Below are positions 46,925 through 55,237 of a stretch of 64,000 nt of DNA, piece after piece. The notes under the pieces were generated by a model. That model made no database searches and was not told the DNA's origin. It was given only the letters and a program-made list of their open reading frames with translations. The translations under genes and the position numbers were made by a program. Source of the stretch: Marinobacterium nitratireducens. Its GTDB lineage: Bacteria; Pseudomonadota; Gammaproteobacteria; Pseudomonadales; Balneatricaceae. The stretch is taken from contig NZ_BMLT01000007.1 of NCBI RefSeq assembly GCF_014645375.1, positions 186,001 through 250,000 on the forward strand. The letters are read 5' to 3'. Within the stretch, counting starts at the first letter, position 1; the number at the start of each line of letters is the position of its first letter.

Positions 46925-48175
46925 ATGGAATTCGGTTACAGCCCCAAGGTTGAAGCGCTTCGCACCCAGGTGCGCAGCTTCATGGACACGCACATAGTGC
47001 CGCGCGTCGGCGCCTGGAACGATGAGGTACGGGACGGACACTACCCCGTCACCTTCATGGAGGATCTCAAGGCACTGGCCCGCGCCGAAGGTCTCTGGAA
47101 TCTGTTCCTGCCGAGCCTTCGGGACAGCGAACCCGGCACCCGCCTGAGCAACCTGGAGTACGCGCCGCTGGCGGAGATCATGGGCCGCGTCAGCTGGGCC
47201 TCGGAGGTATTCAACTGCAACGCGCCGGACACCGGCAACATGGAACTGCTGCACCTGTTCGCCAACGAGGAACAGCGCTCAGAGTGGCTGGCGCCGTTGC
47301 TGAACGGCGAGATTCGCTCCGCCTTCGCCATGACCGAGCCGGACGTCGCCTCGTCCGACGCCACCAATATCCAGACGCTGATCTCGCCTGAGGGCGACGA
47401 CTACGTCATCAACGGCCGCAAGTGGTTCATCACCAACGCCGCACACCCCAACTGCAAGCTGTTCATCCTGATGGGCAAGACCGATCCGAACGCCGAAAGC
47501 CACCGCCAGCAGAGCATGGTGCTGGTGCCGGCCAACACCCCTGGGGTCGAGATCGTGCGCAATATCAACATCATGAACCACCATTCGCCCGAGGGACACT
47601 GCGAGGTGCTGTTCCGTAACGTCCGGGTGTCCAGGCGCAACCTGCTCGGCACCGAAGGCTCAGGCTTTGAACTGGCGCAGGCCCGTCTGGGTCCGGGCCG
47701 GATTCACCACTGCATGCGCTCGATCGGTGCGGCGGAGCTGGCGCTTGAGCTGATGATTGCACGGGCCGGCGAACGCAGGACTTTCGGCAAGCACCTGCAC
47801 GAGCACGGCGCCGTTTCGGACTGGATCGCGAAGTCCCGCATGGAGATCGACCAGGCCCGTCTGCTGGTGCTGAAAACCGCCTGGATGATCGACGAGGTCG
47901 GTGCCAAGGCAGCCCGCAAGGAAATTTCGATGATCAAGGCAGTCGTTCCGACCGTCCATACCAACGTGCTGGACCGCGCGATGCAGACATTCGGCGCCAT
48001 GGGTATCAGTCCCGACACCCCTTTGGCCGACCACTGGACCTGGGGGCGCGCCCTGCGCTACATCGACGGCCCCGACGAAGTGCACCTGCGCAGCATCGCC
48101 AGGCTGGAAATCAAGAACAAGCAGGAAGCCTTGGGCGCAAGCTCAACCCACCTCAGCCAAACCAAACGTTTCTGA
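46925..48175 (+). CDS. ACAD11-like acyl-CoA dehydrogenase
   Basis: A 416-aa acyl-CoA dehydrogenase closely resembling the C-terminal half of eukaryotic ACAD11: MTEPDVASSDATNIQTL, YVINGRKWFITNA, SMVLVPANTPGVEIVRN, ARLGPGRIHHCMRSIG and the late IDGPDEVHLRSIARLEI. The usual EGTxxI catalytic-Glu segment is replaced by DGPDEVH, as in the ACAD11 group. In ACAD11 and bacterial LvaC this domain turns a 4-phosphoacyl-CoA made by the kinase into an enoyl-CoA. It ends the long catabolic run; the next 0.9 kb lacks intact genes. Confidence 0.88.
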   Translation: MEFGYSPKVEALRTQVRSFMDTHIVPRVGAWNDEVRDGHYPVTFMEDLKALARAEGLWNLFLPSLRDSEPGTRLSNLEYAPLAEIMGRVSWASEVFNCNAPDTGNMELLHLFANEEQRSEWLAPLLNGEIRSAFAMTEPDVASSDATNIQTLISPEGDDYVINGRKWFITNAAHPNCKLFILMGKTDPNAESHRQQSMVLVPANTPGVEIVRNINIMNHHSPEGHCEVLFRNVRVSRRNLLGTEGSGFELAQARLGPGRIHHCMRSIGAAELALELMIARAGERRTFGKHLHEHGAVSDWIAKSRMEIDQARLLVLKTAWMIDEVGAKAARKEISMIKAVVPTVHTNVLDRAMQTFGAMGISPDTPLADHWTWGRALRYIDGPDEVHLRSIARLEIKNKQEALGASSTHLSQTKRF

Positions 48176-48696
48176 GTGTGACGTCATAAGGTCCTCGCCT
48201 AGGGACCTGAATATACGATGTGTACCCAGCTACAGTATCGGTTTGGACGCCCTGTATCTTGCTCGCGGGCAGTTTAAGCGCTTTTGCTTTCGTGCCCGCA
48301 AGCAGATTCCTTGAGGTTCTTGATCGGCTTTCGGACTTTCACATCAGACCGACGGAACGAACTGGTATTCGGTTTCAAACTGATCCGCCACCGCATCTTG
48401 CCCTATACAACACGCACTCCGCGTCATAGCAAACCGTCCAACCGGCTCGACGGTTGTTTCTCTGCAACCTGATGCTGAGATAGTCCACTCCTTGCACCTG
48501 TACTCGAACAGCCCCCCCTTTTTTGCCACTGAAATCGGCGCCCCGCTACAACCACAATCCGGATAGCAGACACTCGAGCAATACTTTGGCGTGATTTCAG
48601 GTTAATTCTGTAGTGAATAATAGTTAACAGAACTGATCAGGTTGTGGTGTAAAAAGTAACGGCGAACAACAACTACAACCCCGCGAGGTGATCGAA
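48176..48696. other. Gene-poor boundary region
   Basis: No credible gene. A weak stem AGGTCC/GGACCT (48189-48208) follows the ACAD11-like stop and may end transcription, though it lacks a T-run. TTCTGT-N15-ACAGAA (48606-48632) is an inverted repeat upstream of the truncated exported-protein frame and may be part of its former promoter. Short frames in the middle look non-coding. Confidence 0.5.
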
Positions 48697-48819
48697 GTGT
48701 TCTCCAACAACCTGAAAAAAGTCATCGCGTCCGTCGCCGCTACCGCCGCACTTTCCGTGATTCCGTTCACGAACTCTGCCTCCGCAGATGACTATCGGGC
48801 AGTCTCCCAGCCAATTTAG
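48697..48819 (+). pseudogene. 5' remnant of an exported-protein gene (signal peptide only)
   Basis: A GTG-started frame of 40 codons encodes a textbook Sec signal peptide: Lys-Lys N-region, hydrophobic core VIASVAATAALSVIPF, then SASA-DD cleavage site. It stops eleven residues into the mature part at a TAG. GAGG lies upstream. The following DNA to about 49.07 kb shows no continuation, so the gene was cut by a deletion or insertion. The original protein cannot be named. Confidence 0.6.
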
Positions 48820-49096
48820 AAAGCGAGTCCATCAGAAGGCTGATTCGTGCGAAGTGCTATGACGGCTTAGTCACAGCAGGCGTCATTCAAGTGGGTGTTC
48901 CGGGGTGTCCGCTTTCGGCACTTTACAGTCATTCAGCACAATCGTGACGTAGCGCACCTACCATATTTACTGAACTTTCCGGTAATTCGAATACGTGTAT
49001 TATTAAACACCCGCAAACGCACTTGACGGAAGGAACGCCGATTAGGTGCTATGCTGATTTTGGCTCAGGACGAGCTACTGCAAAGGGGACACGGAT
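48820..49096. other. Non-coding stretch upstream of a small hypothetical gene
   Basis: No gene seen. It includes TTGACG near 49023 and an AT-rich GTGT-ATTATTAA-ACAC inverted repeat around 48996-49011 that may belong to the promoter of the next gene. Confidence 0.35.
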
Positions 49097-49315
49097 ATGT
49101 CACAACCACTCTACAGCGAGGTGAAGCGCCTCGCCGCCATGCTTGAAGCTAACCACCCCAGCCCGCCCGATGTTGATCTCAATGACTGGATCGACCGTAA
49201 ACTGGCTGAGCTCGGCCCGCTAAATCTCAGGCGCCAGGCACTGTTTGTTGTGATCGAGAGCGACTATTACGGACTGCTGATCGAGAAGGCGCTTGGACAC
49301 TCTGCGGTGATCTGA
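49097..49315 (+). CDS. Small hypothetical protein (72 aa)
   Basis: A 72-aa acidic-amphipathic protein starting MSQPLYSEVKRLAAML, behind AAAGGGG 12 nt upstream. It is predicted helical, with no signal peptide or membrane helix. Codon use looks coding, and the sequence contains DLNDWIDRKLAELGPLNLRR. I do not recognise a family. It lies alone in the accessory region. Confidence 0.55.
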   Translation: MSQPLYSEVKRLAAMLEANHPSPPDVDLNDWIDRKLAELGPLNLRRQALFVVIESDYYGLLIEKALGHSAVI

Positions 49316-49775
49316 GGCAATACGGCAAATAGGTTGGGAGCAGGTCAAGATCACTGCCCTCCCCCGTTTCCTTACTGCTCGTAAGTAGAGGAATCTGAGT
49401 TTTCAATCTCACGATGATCGGCTGGAGCCTGGCCCACATGAGGAGCGTCCAACCGCAGCCCACCTCGAGGCTGGAAGGCGCGCGCGTCGACAAATTTGGT
49501 AAAGCATCCCCTGTAGTTCGACGCACTACAGCCAAAATTAAAAAGACAACGCTGTTGAGGCTTCCAGATGAGCTCAGTGGGCTGCGCCGAAAGTCAGAAA
49601 GCGTGCGCAATGCCAAGCGACACGGTGAACGATGGGAAAGCACCAGGACGCTAGCTGAAAGCAGCGGTGAAGGTATTTACCTGGCAGAGATACTGCGCTG
49701 CCAAAGCGACCTGATGTTGGCACAGGGTGTCGTTGCGAATCTGAGGCTGAGAGCTGAGAGCTTTAACGTAGTGCG

Positions 49776-49958
49776 TCATGCTTCTCGCTCGTCTTCGGCT
49801 TTCGCCAAGTCGGCCCAGTGGATCGACAGGTCGATATCTTCGGAACAGCGTTCGATAGCGCGCCGGCACTTGCTGAGGGCCGTGCCGCCCTTGAAGGCAA
49901 CATCCATGTCACGTGCCAGGTTTTCGTCGTAGAGCAGCCCTTCTATCGCCGGCGGCAT
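49776..49958 (-). pseudogene. AbiEii-type nucleotidyltransferase toxin fragment
   Basis: A 60-residue fragment containing the AbiEii/AbiGii family core DVAFKGGTALSKCRRAIER followed by CSEDIDLSI, the nucleotidyltransferase active-site region. Complete family members are about 250-300 residues; neither end continues in any frame here. It is a decayed type IV toxin-antitoxin or abortive-infection gene. Confidence 0.7.
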
Positions 49959-49960
49959 GG

Positions 49961-50053
49961 CGGCACATCCTGCTGAATGGGCACTACACCTTCCAAAGCG
50001 ACGGCAATCTCATTGACTTGGATGCACTCGTGGCGGGGCTGGAATTGGGGTGA
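49961..50053 (+). pseudogene. Possible C-terminal gene remnant
   Basis: An open stretch ending in TGA reads as a plausible protein tail (HYTFQSDGNLIDLDALVAGL), with coding-like codon use but no start nearby. It directly abuts the AbiEii fragment, consistent with a deletion junction. Family unknown. Confidence 0.25.
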
Positions 50054-50098
50054 CGGAAATTTCTGGGATTCCGGCTTACAACCCCATCATGGAAAGGT

Positions 50099-50392
50099 TC
50101 AATTATCCAGGTGAGCTTCAATATCCATACTGCCATGCAGCACCCTGATGATAGTGATATGGGTATCTTCGACCAGGTACACAATCAGATGGCTGTCATG
50201 ATGATGGATACGGACAGGCGGGGAAAACTCGGCCCTTAAGGGGCTGATCAGCGGATTCGTTGCCAGGAAACGGAACCTCTCGTCCAGTCCATTCAGATAC
50301 TTCCGGCGCTGTGCAGCTCCCCATATTTTCTGGGTGTAGCGGCCTATCGCTCGCAAATCTTCCAGAGCTTCCCTGCTGACGTTAAAGCGCAT
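50099..50392 (-). CDS. parE: ParE-family toxin
   Basis: A 97-aa RelE/ParE-superfamily toxin. It begins MRFNVSREALEDLRAIGRYT, with the conserved core FLATNPLISPLRAEFSPPVR, then SHLIVYLVEDTHITIIRVLH, the usual C-terminal beta strands. ParE toxins inhibit DNA gyrase. The start overlaps the antitoxin stop (TAATG), so the pair is co-translated. Confidence 0.88.
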   Translation of the reverse strand: MRFNVSREALEDLRAIGRYTQKIWGAAQRRKYLNGLDERFRFLATNPLISPLRAEFSPPVRIHHHDSHLIVYLVEDTHITIIRVLHGSMDIEAHLDN

Positions 50393-50625
50393 TACTCGTG
50401 ATCTAACCCCTGCTGGATGGCCTGCATATCGTAGTCTTCCGCAATGCCGCTTTCTATGCCTTTGGTGATAGCTGTCTGGAGCACTTGGAGCTTTTCCCGC
50501 CGTTCTTGATCTTTCCGGATCAGATCGCGGACGTAATCACTGCTGCTGGCGTACTTGCCATTATCGATCTGCGCCTGCACCCAATCCTTCATGGGATCAG
50601 GAACGGAAATATTCATGGTCGCCAT
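50392..50625 (-). CDS. parD: ParD-family antitoxin
   Basis: A 77-aa antitoxin with an N-terminal ribbon-helix-helix (MNISVPDPMKDWVQAQI, YASSSDYVRDLIRKDQERR) and a C-terminal toxin-binding tail. The start is the ATG at 50625 with AAGGTG upstream. It presumably represses its own promoter through the TGGCAAATTTTGCCA repeat immediately upstream. Confidence 0.9.
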   Translation of the reverse strand: MATMNISVPDPMKDWVQAQIDNGKYASSSDYVRDLIRKDQERREKLQVLQTAITKGIESGIAEDYDMQAIQQGLDHE

Positions 50626-50660
50626 GTGCGTCACCTTTCTACTGTTCCACCACTCTACTA

Positions 50661-50685
50661 TGGCAAATTTTGCCAAAAATTGCCA
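50661..50685 (-). promoter_or_regulatory. Likely ParD operator
   Basis: The inverted repeat TGGCAAATTTTGCCA (50661-50675) is followed by another TTGCCA half-site (50680-50685), 36 bp upstream of parD. The spacing of about 10 bp between half-sites suits a ribbon-helix-helix autoregulator. Confidence 0.55.
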
Positions 50686-50696
50686 AAGAAACCGAC

Positions 50697-51113
50697 TTGT
50701 GACGTACAGGGTTTACCATAACAGTTATGCGAAATAAGTATTTAATTTGTAGGGAATTTATGATTACGCATTATGTTCAGTCATCGCTTGCGGGTGGCCT
50801 TCAACCTGGGGTCTCCATGCTCCATCAAGCACGACCGGTCCGCTCCATGTAGTTCAGGACACATTCAATTTCTTTGTCAAGTTGACGCCACAGCCGCCGC
50901 TGGAGGTGATCTGTCGCAGCTTGAGGCCTTTCCCTTTACGTTCTATCACCAATTGGGTGAGCCAAGTGAGGCTGCCTGACTCAGACAAAGCTGTCTCCGA
51001 AGCACCCGGGGCGGTTCACTTCGCTTCCGGTGTGTAATTATGTTGAGCCGGATGCCTTCCCTCAAGGGCATGCTAAAGCGATTAAAAGCAGAAAAAGTCA
51101 CCCCGGAATCAGT
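50697..51113. other. Intergenic region, no intact gene
   Basis: About 420 bp between parD and the EamA transporter gene. A short minus-strand stretch around 50850-50930 has coding-like character (RQLDKEIECVLNYMERTG) but is interrupted by stops. A stem-loop near 51052-51071 (ATGCC...GGCAT) lies just past the transporter stop and may help termination. Confidence 0.35.
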
Positions 51114-52022
51114 CTACTCCTCAGCTTGGTGCTGAATGGAAGCAGGTGTGGTGCTGTGCTTACCCGTCTGGATCAGAACCACGCCCCCTAGGATCAGTGC
51201 CAGCGAGAGGATGATGGTATCGGTGATTTCCTCGCCGACCGCAGCGCCAATGAACACGGCCACCACCGGGGCGATGTAGGTTGCACCGGATGCCTGCACG
51301 GAACCGAGTTTTTCGATGATGAAGTAGTAGCTGAAGAAGGCCCCGCCGGTGCCCAGCATGCCCAGGCCGACTACGACTCCCAACAGTGCTCGCGAGTCCG
51401 TCGTTATTGCAGCCATGCCGTCGAAATTGGTCAGTATCAGTAGGGTCAGAAGCGCGAGTCCCGTCTGCCAGGTCGCCAATGCCAGCGGGGGCAGTTTCAG
51501 CGGCGACAGGAATCGTTGGGCATAGACGAATGACACCCCGAGGCTCAGCGTCCCGGCCAGCATCCAGAAGACCCCGGCCAACGCCACACCATCGGTGCCC
51601 TCCCAGGGGCGGGCGCTCAGTGCGATACCGATGAAGCCCAGGGCAACGCCGGCCGCCATCTGGCCGGTCGGGCGATCCTGGCGCAGTAACAGGAAGGCGC
51701 TGATGAACGCGAAGATAGGGATCGAACCGCTAAGGAGTCCGGCAATGCTCGATGGAAGGCGGGCGGTGCCGGCCACGAACCCGTAATAGTAGAAGGTCGT
51801 CGCCAGCACCGACATGACCGCGAAGTGCGGCAGATGACGGAGTTGATCGCGCCTCAGGACCTTGGCTCGCCATGCCACCAAGGCCAGGGGAAGAAAACCG
51901 AACAGCACACGCAGGAATACTGTCTGTGTCGGAGAGATCAAATCGGTGGCCCACTTCATGAAGATGAAGTTCGAGCCCCAGATGATGCCAAGCGCGGCGA
52001 GCGCAATATAGGCACGTAACAT
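51114..52022 (-). CDS. EamA/DMT-family transporter
   Basis: A 302-aa inner-membrane protein with ten predicted helices in two EamA repeats (about residues 5-135 and 150-285). The first has ALAALGIIWGSNFIFMKWA; the second contains TYIAPVVAVFIGAAVGEEIT. The family exports amino acids and other metabolites. It follows an SDR gene 80 bp upstream on the same strand, both divergent from a LysR gene. Confidence 0.88.
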   Translation of the reverse strand: MLRAYIALAALGIIWGSNFIFMKWATDLISPTQTVFLRVLFGFLPLALVAWRAKVLRRDQLRHLPHFAVMSVLATTFYYYGFVAGTARLPSSIAGLLSGSIPIFAFISAFLLLRQDRPTGQMAAGVALGFIGIALSARPWEGTDGVALAGVFWMLAGTLSLGVSFVYAQRFLSPLKLPPLALATWQTGLALLTLLILTNFDGMAAITTDSRALLGVVVGLGMLGTGGAFFSYYFIIEKLGSVQASGATYIAPVVAVFIGAAVGEEITDTIILSLALILGGVVLIQTGKHSTTPASIQHQAEE

Positions 52023-52102
52023 TGCGTTTTCCTTGAGGAAAGGTGCAACGAGCGCCTTCCCCCAGGGAAAGGCGGCTCGTTGAAACGGGAGGACAGGGGC
52101 AA

Positions 52103-52807
52103 TCAGATGGAGCGGGTCACGCCGCCATCAACACGGATATTCTGGCCGGTGACGTAGCCCGCGCTTTCCGACAGCAAAAAGGCCACGGTGCCTGCGATTT
52201 CCTCGACAGTCCCATAGCGCCCCATCGGCACGCTGTCGCGGCGCTCATCGACCTCGGGAAGGCTGTCGATCCAGCCGGGCAGCACATTGTTCACGCGGAC
52301 ATTCTTCGCCGCATAGGCATCCGCGAAGAGCTTGGTGAAGCTGGCAAGACCCGCCCGGAATACCACCGAGGTCGGGAATGCGCTGGACGGCTCGAAAGCC
52401 CAGGTAGTCGAAATGTTGACGATGGCACCACCACCCTGCGCTTCCATGATCGGCGCGACCAGACGGATCGGGCGCACGGCGCTCAGGAAATAGACATCCA
52501 TGCCCTGGTGCCAGTCCTCGTCAGGGATGTCGAGGACCGGTGCGCGCGGACCATGACCTGCGGAATTGACCAGCGCGTCGATCCGCCCCCATGTTGTCAT
52601 CGTCAGATCCACGACCTGCTTCACGTCGTCGAGCGACTGGTTCGAGCCGGTGACACCGACACCGCCCAATTCCTTGGCCAGAGCCTCGCCCTTACCCGAC
52701 GAGGAGAGGATGGCGATACGATAGCCATCCTGAGCCAGTCTTCGCGCGGCAGCAGCCCCCATACCGGATCCACCGCCCATTATGAGTGCAACTTTTTCTA
52801 CAGCCAT
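52103..52807 (-). CDS. Atypical SDR-family protein lacking the canonical YxxxK
   Basis: A 234-aa short-chain dehydrogenase-like protein. The cofactor motif is MGGGSGMGAAAARRL and the NNAG-equivalent is VNSAGHG. At the position of catalytic YxxxK it reads FPTSVVFRAGLASF, so Tyr and Lys are replaced (apparently Ser and Arg). The C-terminal RVDGG turn is retained. It may bind NAD(P) with altered or no reductase activity. It is divergent from the LysR gene at 52913 and probably controlled by it. Confidence 0.85.
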   Translation of the reverse strand: MAVEKVALIMGGGSGMGAAAARRLAQDGYRIAILSSSGKGEALAKELGGVGVTGSNQSLDDVKQVVDLTMTTWGRIDALVNSAGHGPRAPVLDIPDEDWHQGMDVYFLSAVRPIRLVAPIMEAQGGGAIVNISTTWAFEPSSAFPTSVVFRAGLASFTKLFADAYAAKNVRVNNVLPGWIDSLPEVDERRDSVPMGRYGTVEEIAGTVAFLLSESAGYVTGQNIRVDGGVTRSI

Positions 52808-52912
52808 GACAGCCTCCTTTGGTAGGTTCTGGGGGCATTATGTCAAGTGAAAGACGAAGTTTCGCGTGATAAATTAACGTGTAAGACTGTAGAAAAACTA
52901 TAGGCTATTGCC

Positions 52913-53794
52913 ATGACGCCATCCCGCCGCAAGCTCCCCCCTCTCAATGCCCTGCGTGCCTTCGAGGTATCAGGCCGCCGGATGAGTTTCCGGGCCGCCG
53001 CCGAGGAGTTGGGCGTCACCCAAGGCGCCGTCGCGCAGCAGGTGCGCGCGCTGGAAGAGCACCTGGGCCAGGCCCTGTTCCAGCGCTTGCCGCGCGGCCT
53101 CGCCCTGACGCCACAAGGCGCGGCCTACCTGACGGACGTGACCCGCGCCTTCGATATGCTCGGGGACGCCACCGGACGACTCCTAGAGCGACCGGACACT
53201 GTCACGATCAGTGTTACGCCGACCGTCGCCGCGAAGCTGCTGATTCCCCGTCTAGCCGAGCTGAACGCCGCGCTACCCGGCGTGGAATTGCGCACGGTCG
53301 CAACCGAGGCGCTCTCCGATTTTGAGCGCGACCAGGTGGACATCGCAGTGCGGCTAACCCGCCCCCCATTCCCATCCGGACTGGAGGCCAAGCTGCTGTT
53401 CCACCAGGAGCTGGTCGCGGTCGCTAGTCCTCATCTGATCAAAGATTTGCCGCTCCCCCTCTCTACCGAACGGCTTAGAGAGCTTCCACTCTTGCATGAC
53501 GCGCACGATCATTGGCCGATGTTTCTGCGTGCCGACGGCAAGCTGCCCGGTGCGGTATTCAACCAGACGACACTGGCGCTGGATGCAGCCCTGGCTGGCC
53601 AGGGCATCGCCTTGGCATGCCGAGCGTTTGTGGCAGGGGATCTCGAGGCCGGGCGTCTAGTGCAGGTTACGGATGAGACCATGATCAAAGAGCCCAGCTA
53701 TTTCCTCGTCCGCAAGCGGCCATCCTTACCTCTTGCCCCGCGAGATGCGGTATGGAACTGGTGCGTGGCCCGACTCTCGCTCCGTGTCGATTAG
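52913..53794 (+). CDS. LysR-family regulator (GcvA-like)
   Basis: A 293-aa LysR regulator with the GcvA-type N-terminus PLNALRAFEVSGRRMSFRAA and recognition region LGVTQGAVAQQVRALEEHLG. The effector domain begins about residue 95. It is divergent from the SDR/EamA pair with a 105-bp shared promoter region, the classic LysR arrangement for controlling the adjacent operon. Confidence 0.9.
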   Translation: MTPSRRKLPPLNALRAFEVSGRRMSFRAAAEELGVTQGAVAQQVRALEEHLGQALFQRLPRGLALTPQGAAYLTDVTRAFDMLGDATGRLLERPDTVTISVTPTVAAKLLIPRLAELNAALPGVELRTVATEALSDFERDQVDIAVRLTRPPFPSGLEAKLLFHQELVAVASPHLIKDLPLPLSTERLRELPLLHDAHDHWPMFLRADGKLPGAVFNQTTLALDAALAGQGIALACRAFVAGDLEAGRLVQVTDETMIKEPSYFLVRKRPSLPLAPRDAVWNWCVARLSLRVD

Positions 53795-54043
53795 CGGGGC
53801 TGGCCACCGCCTTCTGGTGACTACTCTGTTAACAGATGGGGCAATCTTCTAACCATCCACCAACCAGCTAGTCCGTTGAGTAGACGTGGTGTGACCTCGA
53901 CATGATATCAACTAATCAACCACCTAATCCGGATACCCAAACTTTTCGGCGCGCTGGATCTATGCCCTCATTGCAACGAATGGGGTGCGATGCCTACACA
54001 TGCTGTAGCACTATGCGCATCGAAGCGGTAGCGCACGCCTCAA

Positions 54044-55027
54044 TCAGCGCCGATCCTGACGTAACGCTCGAATTTCAGCATCGTACGTATCCCGCACACG
54101 CTCGAGCTTATCGCTCAGTGTGAGTACGCGTTCACGCGCGTCGGACAGGGCCTGCTCCAGTCGCTCGCCGCGGGCCGTTTCTTTGGCCAAGGCCTCAGTC
54201 GTCGACGCCAGGCGCTCCTGGAGCGCGTTGGCACTGACGTTCGCCAGCGCCAGGTCCTGTTCCGTCTGTTTCGAATGGGACAGCGCCGACAGGGCACGCT
54301 TTTCCGACGCCCGCAGATCTTGCGTCAGTTCACCATTCAATCCTTTGAGCGCCTGCAGCTCATCCTGCAGGCGCGCGACCTGTTCGGCCACCAAGGTGGC
54401 TTTCTCTGCGGCCAACCGGCTGCGTTCCTGTTCCAGCGCCAGCGCGTGCGTGGCTTCACGGTTGCGGCTATCGAGCTGCCCCATCGCGTCCTGGCCCTGG
54501 GCCAGGCGCTCGGATAAGGCGGTATTGAGGGCGTCAAGCTCGGTGACACGGTGTTGCAGGGCCTCGGTTTCGTGGCGGCTGGCGTCGAGCTGCTGCTGAG
54601 CCATCTCCAGCTGCGCGTCCCGTTGCTGGAGCTCGGCCAGCAGTTCGGCGCGCAGCGCCTCCCGGGCCTGTTCAGCCCCTGCAAGCTGCGCCTTCAAGCC
54701 GGCATTGTCATCCTGGATCTCGGCCAGACGCTGGCTGGTGTCCTGATCGGCGCGGCTGTACGCCATCGACCAGAGCTGACCGGCCAGCTCGAAGATCTCG
54801 TCCGGAATCCCCGGGCGCGACCGACTGTCGCGGACTTCACCGGCGAGCTGGGCCCAGAAGTCATTCAGGCCATTGCCGATGGTGGTGTTACTGGCCCCGT
54901 AGTGGGGATCCTGCTGCTTGAGCCGCGCGCGAACGCTCTGTTGCGAGGGTTTTATGCCCTCGATCAGCAGTTCGTACGCGGCGGCGATGACCAGACCGCG
55001 GGCGGAGGTTTCGCGTTCTTCCGACAT
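54044..55027 (-). CDS. KfrA-like DNA-binding coiled-coil protein
   Basis: A 327-aa protein. The N-terminal KfrA_N-type DNA-binding domain (about residues 5-120) has SARGLVIAAAYELLIEGIKP, VRARLKQQDPHYGASNTTIG and NDFWAQLA. It is followed by roughly 200 residues of unbroken heptad-like Ala/Leu/Glu/Gln coiled coil to the C-terminus. KfrA proteins are plasmid-borne autorepressors thought to aid plasmid stability. Here it is divergent from a tyrosine recombinase, so it may regulate or assist that recombinase. Confidence 0.87.
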   Translation of the reverse strand: MSEERETSARGLVIAAAYELLIEGIKPSQQSVRARLKQQDPHYGASNTTIGNGLNDFWAQLAGEVRDSRSRPGIPDEIFELAGQLWSMAYSRADQDTSQRLAEIQDDNAGLKAQLAGAEQAREALRAELLAELQQRDAQLEMAQQQLDASRHETEALQHRVTELDALNTALSERLAQGQDAMGQLDSRNREATHALALEQERSRLAAEKATLVAEQVARLQDELQALKGLNGELTQDLRASEKRALSALSHSKQTEQDLALANVSANALQERLASTTEALAKETARGERLEQALSDARERVLTLSDKLERVRDTYDAEIRALRQDRR

Positions 55028-55155
55028 TTTACCTATACCCTGTTGTCACGTGTTTATGTGTTTTTTAAAACTATATCACAATGTTATCCAACATCAATTT
55101 TAGCTAATTTCATGTTGATCGATTCCAGACAGGAGGTGCAAAAACAAAATATCAT

Positions 55156-55171
55156 GATAACTGTGATTATC
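55156..55171. promoter_or_regulatory. Inverted repeat in the kfrA-recombinase divergent promoter
   Basis: GATAA-CTGTGA-TTATC, a perfect 5-bp-arm repeat in the AT-rich 210-bp region shared by the kfrA-like gene and the recombinase gene. It could be a KfrA operator or a recombinase core site. Confidence 0.35.
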
Positions 55172-55237
55172 GGTATTTATAGAAATGCGACCGTCGACCG
55201 CGGTATACTGCGCTGAAAACAGTGGCTGTTTGCGCGC

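Noticed and set aside
48220-48430. Short frames between the ACAD11-like gene and the exported-protein remnant
   Set aside because: No ribosome-binding site, no recognisable family and no coding-like composition.
49414-49932. 172-aa plus-strand frame over the AbiEii region
   Set aside because: Its second half is antisense to the clear AbiEii fragment and its first half has atypical composition and no ribosome-binding site.
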